From Enterococcus lemanii (GTDB lineage Bacteria > Bacillota > Bacilli > Lactobacillales > Enterococcaceae): a DNA stretch of 64,000 nucleotides. Both the position numbers and the translations under genes were made by a program. This document shows, piece after piece, positions 26,480 through 35,215 of this stretch. The stretch's first letter is position 1; every line of letters begins with the position of its first letter. Below the pieces are notes generated by a model that was not told the origin of the DNA, searched no databases, and saw only the letters and a list, made by a program, of their open reading frames with translations. The stretch covers positions 1-64,000 of the forward strand of contig NZ_JAFBFD010000011.1 in NCBI RefSeq assembly GCF_016909125.1, in the 5' to 3' direction.

Positions 26480-28257
26480 TGCAGCAACCATCACAATGGT
26501 CAAAAGCGTTATCTTTTAAAGAACAAAGAGCCATTATCAAACGCTTATTTGCCTATGCTCGTCCTTTTCGTAAGACTTTTTCAATTGCTATTTTATTTTC
26601 ACTTGGATTAGCGACCATTAATATTTTGTTACCACGTATTTTACAAACGTTAATTGACCGATATTTACAACCACAAAAGGCAACGAGTCAAATCATTTGG
26701 CTTTTTGCCGCTTTATATCTACTCGGCACCATTTTAAAGGCTATTATTTGGTTTTTTCAATGGTACTTATATTCAGATGCTTCTTTACGCAGTTATCAAA
26801 ATATTCGGGTGAAATTATTTGAAAAACTTCATACGTTAGGGATGCGTTATTTTGATCAAACCCCTGCAGGCGCAATTGTTTCAAGGGTATCAAATGACAC
26901 AGAAACCTTATTTGAATTTTGGCATGTTTTTTTAATGGTCATTACTGGCGTTTTTGCAGTGACTTCATCTTTTATTGCGATGTTTCAAATCAATGCCCAA
27001 ATTGCCTTAATGACACTTTTATTTTTGCCAGTTTTAGGCTTAATTATTTGGTACTACCAAAGATTTAGTTCGAAAATTTACCGACAAATGCGTGAAAAAC
27101 TAAGTCAACTGAATACGAAGCTCAATGAATCCATTTCAGGTATGCAAATTATTCAACAATTTCGTCAAGAGAAACGCTTTTTGCAGGAATTTGAAAAAAC
27201 GAATGATGAGTATTTAGCGACACGCGAGGCAATGATTAAAGTAAATTCATTATTACTAGGGCCAGTCATTAGTTTGCTGTATGCTTTAGCCGTAGCCGTT
27301 TCATTAACGCTATTTGGATTTAAAGCCTTGGAATCACCACTAGAAGTCGGTTTAATCTATGCTTTTGTCACTTATATCCAAGCTTTTTTTAACCCGATGA
27401 CGCAAATGATGGATTTTTTGAGTACTTTTACAGATGGCGTTGTTGCAGGAAGTCGTGTTTTAAAAGTTATGGATGAAACACAGCTTACACCTGCGCAAAA
27501 CCAAGATGCCAGTTGTGAAATTACGCAAGGGAAAATAGAGTTTCGAGATGTTTGTTTTTCTTATGATGGTGAGCATAAAGTGTTAGATAAAATTTCTTTT
27601 ACCGTTAATCCTGGTGAAACAGTTGCTTTAGTCGGCCATACTGGTAGTGGAAAAAGCTCAATTATTAATGTGTTAATGCGTTTTTATGAGTTTGAAGAAG
27701 GCCAAATTTTGATTGATGGCCACGATATTCGTGAGTTTCCAATTGAGGAATTACGCAAGAAAATGGGGCTCGTTTTACAAGATGCTTTTATGTTTTATGG
27801 CAATATCGCCGACAATATTCGCCTGCTTAATCCTACTATTAAGGAAGAAGAAGTCGTGGCGGCTGCTAAATTTGTTCAAGCAGATTCTTTTATTGCAACT
27901 TTACCAAATACTTATAATGCAAAAGTTATTGAGCGAGGAGCGAGTTATTCAAGCGGGCAGCGACAATTAATTTCATTTGCTCGGACGATGGTTACCCAAC
28001 CTAAAATTTTAGTTTTAGATGAAGCAACCGCCAACATTGACACAGAAACGGAAAGCTTAATTCAAATGGGGCTAGCCAATATGCGTCAAGGTCGGACAAC
28101 CATTGCGATTGCACACCGTCTATCAACGATTCGAGACGCAAACTTAATTTTAGTGTTAGAGAAAGGGAAAATCGTAGAACGAGGCACGCATGAATCTTTG
28201 CTAGAACAAGCGGGTTTATATGCAGATATGTATCGATTACAAAGTAGTGAGGTGTAA
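26479..28257 (+). CDS. Heterodimeric ABC exporter subunit with canonical ATP site
   Basis: This 592-residue partner half transporter has six membrane segments, Walker A GHTGSGKS, Walker B LVLDEAT with catalytic Glu, and a deviant signature YSSGQ in place of LSGGQ. That deviation complements the Asp in the partner: together they form one dead and one live ATP site, the established pattern for this class. TAATG overlap with the first subunit gives coupled translation. Confidence 0.92.
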   Translation: MQQPSQWSKALSFKEQRAIIKRLFAYARPFRKTFSIAILFSLGLATINILLPRILQTLIDRYLQPQKATSQIIWLFAALYLLGTILKAIIWFFQWYLYSDASLRSYQNIRVKLFEKLHTLGMRYFDQTPAGAIVSRVSNDTETLFEFWHVFLMVITGVFAVTSSFIAMFQINAQIALMTLLFLPVLGLIIWYYQRFSSKIYRQMREKLSQLNTKLNESISGMQIIQQFRQEKRFLQEFEKTNDEYLATREAMIKVNSLLLGPVISLLYALAVAVSLTLFGFKALESPLEVGLIYAFVTYIQAFFNPMTQMMDFLSTFTDGVVAGSRVLKVMDETQLTPAQNQDASCEITQGKIEFRDVCFSYDGEHKVLDKISFTVNPGETVALVGHTGSGKSSIINVLMRFYEFEEGQILIDGHDIREFPIEELRKKMGLVLQDAFMFYGNIADNIRLLNPTIKEEEVVAAAKFVQADSFIATLPNTYNAKVIERGASYSSGQRQLISFARTMVTQPKILVLDEATANIDTETESLIQMGLANMRQGRTTIAIAHRLSTIRDANLILVLEKGKIVERGTHESLLEQAGLYADMYRLQSSEV

Positions 28258-28289
28258 AAAAGAGTCTTTTTAGACTCTTTTTTTACACC
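28251..28289. terminator. Bidirectional terminator between the ABC exporter and gpx
   Basis: GGTGTAAAAAAGAGTCT pairs almost perfectly with AGACTCTTTTTTTACACC around TTTT. It overlaps the stop-codon region of both convergent genes. Confidence 0.92.
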
Positions 28290-28759
28290 TCTAGTAATTT
28301 TTCAATTGTTGGAATTAGTTCAAATGGTGCGGTGCGATGGGCGAAGCGAGCAGCAAAGTGTCCATCACGAGCAATTAAAAATTTAGTGAAGTTCCACTTA
28401 ATATCACCGGATAGTTCATCGGTTGTTTGTGTTTGTAAAAATTTAAATAAAGGATCCGCTTGTTCCCCTTTTAAAGTCGTTAATGTATGCATCGGGAAAG
28501 TTACGCCATACTGTAATCGACAAGCTTCCGCTGCTTCTTGCCCCGTTGCTAGTTCTTGGTGAAATTCATTTGAAGGAAAACCGAGTACAACAAAACCTTG
28601 ATCTTGGTATTTTTCGTAAAGTGCTTCAAGCTCCTTAAATTGTGGCGTATGCCCACATTTTGAAGCAGTATTCACAATTAAAATGACTTTCCCTTTCTCT
28701 TTTTCTAGAGAGTAATGCGTACCATCTTCTAGGGTTGCGTCAAATTGATAAATATTCAT
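28283..28759 (-). CDS. Glutathione-peroxidase-family thiol peroxidase
   Basis: This 158-residue peroxidase reduces hydroperoxides. The active-site motif is NTASKCGHTPQF with Cys (about residue 35) where selenoproteins have Sec, followed by the conserved GFPSNEF and the WNFTKFL tetrad region. Bacterial members of this type usually take electrons from thioredoxin; thioredoxin reductase is encoded at 30.5 kb. AAAGGAGG precedes the ATG. Confidence 0.93.
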   Translation of the reverse strand: MNIYQFDATLEDGTHYSLEKEKGKVILIVNTASKCGHTPQFKELEALYEKYQDQGFVVLGFPSNEFHQELATGQEAAEACRLQYGVTFPMHTLTTLKGEQADPLFKFLQTQTTDELSGDIKWNFTKFLIARDGHFAARFAHRTAPFELIPTIEKLLEV

Positions 28760-28839
28760 GTTTAAAAAACCTCCTTTTTTCTAGTATAGCCTGAGATTTA
28801 AATAATAGAAATTATTTTGCTTTGAAAAAAGTGCGGCAG

Positions 28840-28891
28840 AAAAAATAAATCCAGGTAACGATGGCTTAATAATTAGCGCATCGTTACCTGG
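28840..28891 (-). terminator. Terminator downstream of the MATE gene
   Basis: A 13-bp perfect inverted repeat (28851-28863 with 28879-28891) is followed on the minus strand by a T-rich stretch. It separates the MATE transcript from gpx. Confidence 0.8.
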
Positions 28892-28915
28892 GTATGTTCA
28901 TTTTATTAATGATTA

Positions 28916-30298
28916 TTATTGAGCGAGGGCTTCGTCATAGCTAGCTTCATCCTGAACGACGGCCTTTGACTTCCAAATACCTGAGCGCCAACGCCGAATC
29001 ATTAAGGCCGCTCGAAGTCCTTCGTCAATTGCATAGGCGATCCAAACGCCGACTAGGCCAAACCCACCCCAAATGGCGAGTGAATAAGAAAATGGTAAAC
29101 TAATGACCCACAAAACAAGTAAACTACAAATGAGTGGGAATTTCACATCGCCACTTGCATTTAAAGAACCTACTAAAATCATATTGACTGCGCGTGTTGA
29201 TTCTAAAGCAATTTCAACTAAGAAAACTTCTTTGGCAATATGAATGACTTCAGGATTTGTTGTAAAGATCCCCATAATTGGTTCAATGAATAAATAAGTA
29301 AGAACACAAATAATCAAAGTAGTGGCCACACCAATTACGGTTGTACGCATCCCACGTTGATACGCTCGATCAAATTGTTGGGCACCCACATTTCGCCCAA
29401 TCATAATTTGATTGCCTTGGCTAAGAGCGGAAGCAATTAAATAAACAAATTGTGTAATGGCACTAATGTAAGATTTGGCAATTAAGACACTTGAACCTAA
29501 AGAAGCGACAATCATTGTCACGACGACTTGTGCTCCTTGATAAGAAAGTGACTCACCAGACGAAGGTAAACCATAAGTTAAAATCGATTTTAAAATTGGC
29601 CATGAAATATTTTTAAGACGTAAAGACAAAATTGAAAAACCGATATAATGTTTTAATAAATAAATCGAGATGAAAAGTCCAATCACGTTTCCAACGACAC
29701 TTGAAAAAGCTAAGCCACTTACGCCGAAACTTGGCAATCCAAAAGGCTGGTAAAGAACAAAATAGTTACCAATAACAGATAGAATACTAGCGGTCATGGG
29801 TACAAATAAGGCAGGTTGGGTATGCCCGTGCGTTCGTAAAATCGCAACGATCACGGCTGTCAAGGCAGAAACAATCAGACTACCGCCGAAAATTTGCAAA
29901 TAGCTTTTCCCGATGGCGACTAACTGTGCATCGAGGTTCATAAATCTTAAAAGATCTTGTGAAAAAATCGCAAATGCAAAGCTAATCATTAAGCCAATTG
30001 CAAGTGAGCCAAAAATTGCTGTATTAATGACCGTTTTAATTTCACTATTTTTCTTTGCACCAATGTATTGTGCGATGATAATTTGTGTACCAATTGTGAT
30101 GAAACCGTAAACAAAAACCATTAAATTAAGTAGTTGATTTGCCGCACCAACCGATGCCACCGCGGGCTCAGAGTAGTGTGAAATCATCCAAACATTAATA
30201 TTACCTATGACGACGCGTAAAAACAATTCCACAAAAATCGGCCAACTTAAAAAAATTAGTTCACGGTCGGAGGCAATAATCATTTTTTTTCTTGCCAA
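28916..30298 (-). CDS. MATE-family efflux transporter
   Basis: This 460-residue protein has twelve predicted membrane segments in two six-helix halves, typical of MATE sodium- or proton-driven drug exporters. The start is TTG 30298, with GAGAGGAA about 7 nt upstream; ATG 30283, five codons later, is the alternative. The C-terminus carries a short charged tail. Substrate unknown; it is monocistronic. Confidence 0.9.
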   Translation of the reverse strand: MARKKMIIASDRELIFLSWPIFVELFLRVVIGNINVWMISHYSEPAVASVGAANQLLNLMVFVYGFITIGTQIIIAQYIGAKKNSEIKTVINTAIFGSLAIGLMISFAFAIFSQDLLRFMNLDAQLVAIGKSYLQIFGGSLIVSALTAVIVAILRTHGHTQPALFVPMTASILSVIGNYFVLYQPFGLPSFGVSGLAFSSVVGNVIGLFISIYLLKHYIGFSILSLRLKNISWPILKSILTYGLPSSGESLSYQGAQVVVTMIVASLGSSVLIAKSYISAITQFVYLIASALSQGNQIMIGRNVGAQQFDRAYQRGMRTTVIGVATTLIICVLTYLFIEPIMGIFTTNPEVIHIAKEVFLVEIALESTRAVNMILVGSLNASGDVKFPLICSLLVLWVISLPFSYSLAIWGGFGLVGVWIAYAIDEGLRAALMIRRWRSGIWKSKAVVQDEASYDEALAQ

Positions 30299-30474
30299 AA
30301 TTAAGTTCCTCTCTTATAGTTAATAATTGTGATGTCTTGGCAATTTTACAAGATTAGTCTAAAAAGTCAAGAAATATCAAAGGAAATGAGCTATTTTTTA
30401 CCAAGCAAATGATTAGACGAAATGTCAAAGAAGGTCTAAAGTAAGTCTTAGAAAAACAATGGAGGGAAATTTTT

Positions 30475-31395
30475 ATGTTTGACGTAATCGTAATAGGAGC
30501 AGGGCCAGCAGGAATGACTGCCGCACTCTATGCTTCTAGATCAAATTTATCAGTACTATTATTAGAAAGAGGGGCGCCAGGTGGTCAATTAAATAATACG
30601 GCAGAAGTTGAGAACTACCCTGGATTTGATCGAATTATGGGACCAGACTTAGCAGACAAAATGTTCCGCCCACTTGAAAAATTTGGCGCAAAACATGCCT
30701 ATGGAATTGTGAATGAATTAAAAGATTTAGGTGACTACAAAGAAATCGTAACCGATAGTGAAGTTTACCAAGGGAAAACCGTTATTATTGCAACGGGCTG
30801 TGAGCACCGTCACTTAGGTGTAAAAGGTGAAACAGAATTTGCAGGTCGTGGGGTTTCTTATTGTGCAGTGTGTGATGGAGCCTTTTTCCGTTCTAAAAAA
30901 TTACTTGTGATTGGTGGAGGCGATTCAGCAGTTGAAGAAGCACTATTTTTAACGCAATTTGCTTCAGAAGTTGTCGTTGTCCATCGTCGTGACGAATTAC
31001 GTGCACAAAAAGTTATTCAAGAGCGCGCGTTTGCAAATCCAAAGATTTCATTTATGTGGGATTCCTTCGTTGAAGAAATCATAGGCAACCAAATGATGAT
31101 GACTGGTGCCAAAATTCGAAACGTAAAAACCGATGAATGTCATGAAGAAACAGCAGATGGTATGTTTATTTATGTAGGACTAGATCCTTTGACCGAAGCA
31201 TTCAAAAACACGGGAATCACAAACGAGGACGGCTGGATCTTAACAGATGAGTTGATGCGCACCAATATTCCAGGTGTTTATGCTGTTGGAGATGTTCGTG
31301 AAAAACACTTGCGTCAAATTACAACAGCAGTCGGTGATGGCAGTATCGCTGGGCAACAAGTATTTAATTATTTAGAAGAACAAAAAGATAAATAA
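30475..31395 (+). CDS. trxB: Thioredoxin-disulfide reductase
   Basis: TrxB uses NADPH and FAD to reduce thioredoxin. The 306-residue protein has the FAD motif GAGPAGMTAA (about 8-17), redox-active CAVC (Cys 130 and 133), the NADPH motif GGGDSAVEEA and the C-terminal GDVREK FAD motif. GAGGGAAA precedes the ATG, and a strong terminator follows. Confidence 0.96.
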   Translation: MFDVIVIGAGPAGMTAALYASRSNLSVLLLERGAPGGQLNNTAEVENYPGFDRIMGPDLADKMFRPLEKFGAKHAYGIVNELKDLGDYKEIVTDSEVYQGKTVIIATGCEHRHLGVKGETEFAGRGVSYCAVCDGAFFRSKKLLVIGGGDSAVEEALFLTQFASEVVVVHRRDELRAQKVIQERAFANPKISFMWDSFVEEIIGNQMMMTGAKIRNVKTDECHEETADGMFIYVGLDPLTEAFKNTGITNEDGWILTDELMRTNIPGVYAVGDVREKHLRQITTAVGDGSIAGQQVFNYLEEQKDK

Positions 31396-31455
31396 TAATA
31401 CGTTTTAACCAACAGAGCCTATTTTTAAGAGAGCCTCTCAGATTGTAGACAAAAG

Positions 31456-31499
31456 ACAAAGTACCTCGATTTTTAAATCGCATCGTACTTTGTTTTTTT
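31456..31499 (+). terminator. Terminator after trxB
   Basis: ACAAAGTAC (31456-31464) pairs with GTACTTTGT (31485-31493), with nested CGATTT/AAATCG pairing, followed by TTTTTTT. Confidence 0.88.
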
Positions 31500-31504
31500 G
31501 CTGT

Positions 31505-31600
31505 CTAATTTTTTTGTAAAAGCAACCATTCTTGCTTAAATTTGGCGATTGATTGGTAACGACGCTCAGGTTCTAAGTGAACAGCTTTTGGTAGAAGGTA
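31505..31600 (-). pseudogene. Remnant of a protein-kinase-like C-terminus
   Basis: On the minus strand, 31 codons lie between an upstream stop (31601-31603) and TAG (31505-31507). They encode KAVHLEPERRYQSIAKFKQE, which resembles subdomain XI of Hanks-type serine/threonine kinases (K-x-P-x-x-RYQS). There is no start, and the sequence upstream is closed in this frame. The rest of the 367-bp gap between trxB and pgm (31396-31762) holds a terminator and the pgm promoter. I read this as a decayed gene tail; a chance frame is possible. Confidence 0.35.
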
Positions 31601-31717
31601 TTAGGAAAATTGAAACGGATCGTATTACGCCACGTCCTTCTGTACTCAAAGACGATCAATACCACGTTAGAAAAACTATGAGAATTTGAAGTGAGTCTTT
31701 TAGTCTTTCCTTAACAA

Positions 31718-31726
31718 TGCTATAAT
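31718..31726 (+). promoter_or_regulatory. Extended -10 promoter for phosphoglucomutase
   Basis: TG-C-TATAAT (31718-31726) is a perfect extended -10 element 36 nt before the start codon. Confidence 0.6.
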
Positions 31727-31762
31727 TGCTTAAAAGAGTGAATTTGAAAGAGGGGCTTAACG

Positions 31763-33487
31763 ATGAATTGGAAAACAACTTATGAGCAATGGGCAACAAG
31801 TGATTTGTTAGAAGAAAACTTAAAAAAACAATTAGTAGAACTAGCCAAAGACCAAGCGAAATTAGAAGATGCTTTTTATACACCGCTAGAATTCGGTACA
31901 GCGGGGATGCGTGGGATTTTAGGACCAGGTATTAATCGTATGAATATTTATACGGTTCGTCAAGCGACTGAAGGGCTTGCCCGTTTTATGGAAACACAAG
32001 GAGAAACAAATAAACAACGTGGCGTAGCAATTGCTTATGATTCACGTCATTTTTCACCAGAATTTGCGATAGAAGCAGCTTGCACGTTGGCACAACATGG
32101 CATTACTTCTTATGTCTTTGAAAGCTTACGACCAACGCCAGAGCTATCTTTTGCGGTTCGACATTTAAATGCATTTACTGGGATTATGATCACCGCATCA
32201 CACAATCCAGCTGACTATAATGGTTATAAAGTTTATGGTGAAGATGGGGGGCAAATGCCACCAGCGCATGCGGATGCTTTAACTAGCTTTGTGCGTGAAA
32301 TTGAAAATCCTTTAGAAATTCCAGTCTTATCTGAGCAAGAAGCTAAAGACCAAGGCTTGTTAAAAATCATTGGTGAAGCAGTCGATACCGCTTATTTAGC
32401 TGAAGTAAAAACAATTACGATTAATCAGGCGTTAATTGATGAAATGGGCGATCAATTAAAACTCGTTTATACACCACTGCATGGAACCGGTCGCATGCTA
32501 GGTGAGCGCGCATTAGCACAAGCGGGTTTTCATAAGTTTGTGATTGAACCGACTCAAGGACAAGCTGATCCAAACTTTAGTACCGTGAAATCACCTAACC
32601 CAGAAGAAATATCAGCTTTTGAATATGCGATCGCCCTTGGTAAAAAAGAAGGAGCCGATCTTTTGATTGCGACAGATCCAGATGCCGATCGTCTTGGTGC
32701 AGCGGTTCGTTTACCTGACGGTGAATACCAAGTGCTAACAGGAAATCAAATCGGGGCCATTTTAATTCACTATATTTTAGAGGCACATAAAGAAGCGCAA
32801 ACCTTGCCTGCCAATGCGGCCGTTTTAAAATCAATTGTATCTAGTGAATTACCAACGGCGATTGCAAAAAGTTATGGCGTGGAAATGTTTAATGTCTTAA
32901 CTGGTTTTAAATTTATTGCTGAAAAAATTCAACAATTTGAAGAAGACCACTCACATACATTTATGTTTGGCTTTGAAGAAAGTTATGGCTATTTAGTGAA
33001 ACCTTTTGTTCGTGATAAAGATGCCATTCAAGCATTAGTTTTATTTGCCGAAGTGGCTGCATACTATAAGAAGCAAGGGAAAACAGTGTATGATGCTTTA
33101 CAAATGATTTTTGAAACATATGGTTATTATGCAGAAAAAACAATCTCTGTTACCATGAGTGGTCAAGAAGGCGCGACTAAAATTGCGGAATTAATGAAAA
33201 CCTTCCGAGAAAAAGCACCAACCGCGTTTGCCGGAGTGGCCGTGACTCAAACAGAAGATTTCAAAAAACAAACAAAAGTAAGCACAGACGGCGCAATAGA
33301 AAAATTAACAACGCCACCGTCGGATGTTTTAAAATATGTTTTAGCAGATGAAAGCTGGATTGCGGTTCGACCTTCAGGAACGGAACCAAAGATTAAATTC
33401 TATATTGGCGTTAAATCTGAGTCAACGAAAGCCGCAGATGAAAAGATTGCAGCACTAGAAAATGCAATTAATGAAATTGTTGGCTAA
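31763..33487 (+). CDS. pgcA: Phosphoglucomutase (phospho-sugar mutase)
   Basis: This enzyme interconverts glucose-6-phosphate and glucose-1-phosphate, the GalU substrate. The 574-residue protein has the phosphoserine loop TASHNPADYNGYKVY (about 144-158), the Mg-binding DPDADRLG (about 306-313), the sugar-binding GFEESYGY (about 402-409) and the phosphate-binding RPSGTEPK (about 537-544). It belongs to the long PgcA-type alpha-phosphoglucomutases of Firmicutes. Confidence 0.94.
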   Translation: MNWKTTYEQWATSDLLEENLKKQLVELAKDQAKLEDAFYTPLEFGTAGMRGILGPGINRMNIYTVRQATEGLARFMETQGETNKQRGVAIAYDSRHFSPEFAIEAACTLAQHGITSYVFESLRPTPELSFAVRHLNAFTGIMITASHNPADYNGYKVYGEDGGQMPPAHADALTSFVREIENPLEIPVLSEQEAKDQGLLKIIGEAVDTAYLAEVKTITINQALIDEMGDQLKLVYTPLHGTGRMLGERALAQAGFHKFVIEPTQGQADPNFSTVKSPNPEEISAFEYAIALGKKEGADLLIATDPDADRLGAAVRLPDGEYQVLTGNQIGAILIHYILEAHKEAQTLPANAAVLKSIVSSELPTAIAKSYGVEMFNVLTGFKFIAEKIQQFEEDHSHTFMFGFEESYGYLVKPFVRDKDAIQALVLFAEVAAYYKKQGKTVYDALQMIFETYGYYAEKTISVTMSGQEGATKIAELMKTFREKAPTAFAGVAVTQTEDFKKQTKVSTDGAIEKLTTPPSDVLKYVLADESWIAVRPSGTEPKIKFYIGVKSESTKAADEKIAALENAINEIVG

Positions 33488-33522
33488 GGTGAAACTCTTG
33501 TTATTTTAGATGGAGGTAGCGG

Positions 33523-33816
33523 ATGCAAAATTTACCAACGAATAATGAAATTGAAAAAGTTAGTCGCCTCTTTAAGGTATTAGGTGATGTCACTAGAGTA
33601 AAGATATTACTTTTCCTAGAAGAAGGAGAACGAAATGTAACGGCAATTGCTGAAGCCATCGAAATGGAACAATCCGCCGTCTCACATCAATTAAAACTGT
33701 TAAAAGATCATCGACTGGTAAAATCCCGCCGAGAAGGAAAAACGGTCTTATATCGTTTAGATGATGACCATGTTTTTGGTATTCTGGCACAAATAGTGGA
33801 GCATGTACGCCATTAA
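33523..33816 (+). CDS. ArsR-family metal-sensing repressor (CzrA-like)
   Basis: This 97-residue winged-helix repressor has recognition-helix region MEQSAVSHQLKLLK and a C-terminal helix DDHVFGILAQIVEHVRH that reproduces the alpha-5 metal site D-x-H-x10-H-x2-H of the zinc/cobalt sensors CzrA and SmtB. It lacks the alpha-3 Cys motif of arsenic or cadmium sensors. Such regulators usually control an adjacent efflux gene, but none is here; it lies between pgm and hom and has its own terminator. Metal identity (Zn or Co) is inferred from the motif. Confidence 0.88.
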   Translation: MQNLPTNNEIEKVSRLFKVLGDVTRVKILLFLEEGERNVTAIAEAIEMEQSAVSHQLKLLKDHRLVKSRREGKTVLYRLDDDHVFGILAQIVEHVRH

Positions 33817-33827
33817 TGTTGAAAATT

Positions 33828-33858
33828 AGGGAGAAATGACTTCTCCCTCTTTTTTTTT
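33828..33858 (+). terminator. Terminator after the ArsR-family gene
   Basis: AGGGAGAA (33828-33835) pairs perfectly with TTCTCCCT (33841-33848), loop ATGAC, followed by a T-run. Confidence 0.92.
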
Positions 33859-33942
33859 GGCCTGTTTTTTGATATGCTTAGAAGTATTATTAAAGAAAAA
33901 TGAAAGAAATCTAATAAATGATTTTAAAAACAGGAGGCTTTT

Positions 33943-35214
33943 ATGAAAGAAGTTAAAATTGGGATTTTAGGCTTAGGAGTTGTTGCACAAGGTTTCTTAG
34001 AAATGCTAACAAGCCAAAAGCAAAAGATTGAAGCGCAAAAAGGAATAAAGTTAATTGTATCCAAAGTACTCGTTCGTGAAGGCGAAGAAAAAACGACAAT
34101 TGCAAATAAATACGGCTTTGAATTAGTAACAGACGTCAAAAAAATCACAGAAGATGATGAAATCTCAATTGTTATTGAATTAATGGGCCGAGTACACCCA
34201 GCTAAAGAATTTATTAAACAAGCATTAGAAAACAAGAAACATGTCGTGACTGCCAATAAAGATTTGCTTGCTCAAGAAGGGTTGGAACTAATAACAATTG
34301 CCAAAGAAAATCAAGTCGGGTTATATTACGAAGCAAGTGTCGCAGGTGCCATCCCAATCTTAAGGACATTAGCAACGAGTTACTTTGCAGATAATATTCA
34401 ACAACTCACCGGAATTGTAAATGGTACGACGAATTTCATGTTGACTAAAATGTTTGAAGAAGCTTGGACGTATGAGCAGGCTCTACAAGCGGCACAAGAA
34501 GCCGGCTTTGCAGAATCAGATCCAACAAACGATGTTGATGGTATAGATGCTGCATATAAATTGATTATTTTAGCTCGGTTTGCTTTTGGCGTAAATTTAA
34601 CTTTAGAGCAGCTAACCATTCAAGGGATTCGTCAAATTCATCCATTAGATGTTTCGGGTGCGCAACAACTTGGTTACACGATCAAGCTGTTAGGTAGCTT
34701 GATCAAAAAAGACCATCACTTGACGGCTTGTGTTCAACCAACTTTTGTACCTGATACTCATCTTCTTTCAAGTGTGAAAAATGAATTAAATGGTATCTTC
34801 TTGAAAAGCGATGGGATTGGTGAATCGTTCCATTATGGACCAGGAGCAGGAGCCTTACCTACTGGAACAAGTGTTTTAGCAGACGTCTTAACAATTGTTG
34901 ATCGACAGCTTGACGGCTCAGCGACCGCTCGTTTTAATCCATATCAACAACCGGTTCACTTAGAAAAAGATCCTGAAAAAACAAATGCTTATTTTATTAG
35001 TTTAAGTCCTCAGATTGAACGAAAAATTAGTGAAGTGCAAGCGGAATTACAAACGACTTTCCCTAAAACAATCGCCCAGGTACAAGAAGCAACGAATCAA
35101 GTCGCACTTTATGTAGTAACGGAGCAATTAACAGAGGCCCAATTAGCGGAACTGTTAGCTGAGTTAACCAATTATGGTGAACATCATCAACCGCTACAAT
35201 TAATGGAGGTCTAG
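33943..35214 (+). CDS. hom: Homoserine dehydrogenase
   Basis: Hom reduces aspartate semialdehyde to homoserine, the branch precursor for threonine and methionine. The 423-residue protein has the nucleotide-binding GLGVVAQGFLEML (about 9-21), the substrate region GIVNGTTNFML (about 157-167) and a C-terminal ACT-like domain of about 75 residues, so feedback by threonine is likely. thrB follows after 1 nt. AGGAGG precedes the ATG. No T-box or other attenuator is seen in the 84-nt space after the preceding terminator. Confidence 0.95.
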   Translation: MKEVKIGILGLGVVAQGFLEMLTSQKQKIEAQKGIKLIVSKVLVREGEEKTTIANKYGFELVTDVKKITEDDEISIVIELMGRVHPAKEFIKQALENKKHVVTANKDLLAQEGLELITIAKENQVGLYYEASVAGAIPILRTLATSYFADNIQQLTGIVNGTTNFMLTKMFEEAWTYEQALQAAQEAGFAESDPTNDVDGIDAAYKLIILARFAFGVNLTLEQLTIQGIRQIHPLDVSGAQQLGYTIKLLGSLIKKDHHLTACVQPTFVPDTHLLSSVKNELNGIFLKSDGIGESFHYGPGAGALPTGTSVLADVLTIVDRQLDGSATARFNPYQQPVHLEKDPEKTNAYFISLSPQIERKISEVQAELQTTFPKTIAQVQEATNQVALYVVTEQLTEAQLAELLAELTNYGEHHQPLQLMEV

Positions 35215-35215
35215 T

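Noticed and set aside
28283-28759. Selenocysteine in the glutathione peroxidase
   Set aside because: The active-site codon is Cys, and no in-frame TGA is present.
31540-31683. Plus-strand open frame in the trxB-pgm gap
   Set aside because: It has about 47 codons, no convincing ribosome site and no recognisable family.
31656-31883. Minus-strand 75-codon hydrophobic frame
   Set aside because: It overlaps the start and promoter of the well-supported phosphoglucomutase gene.
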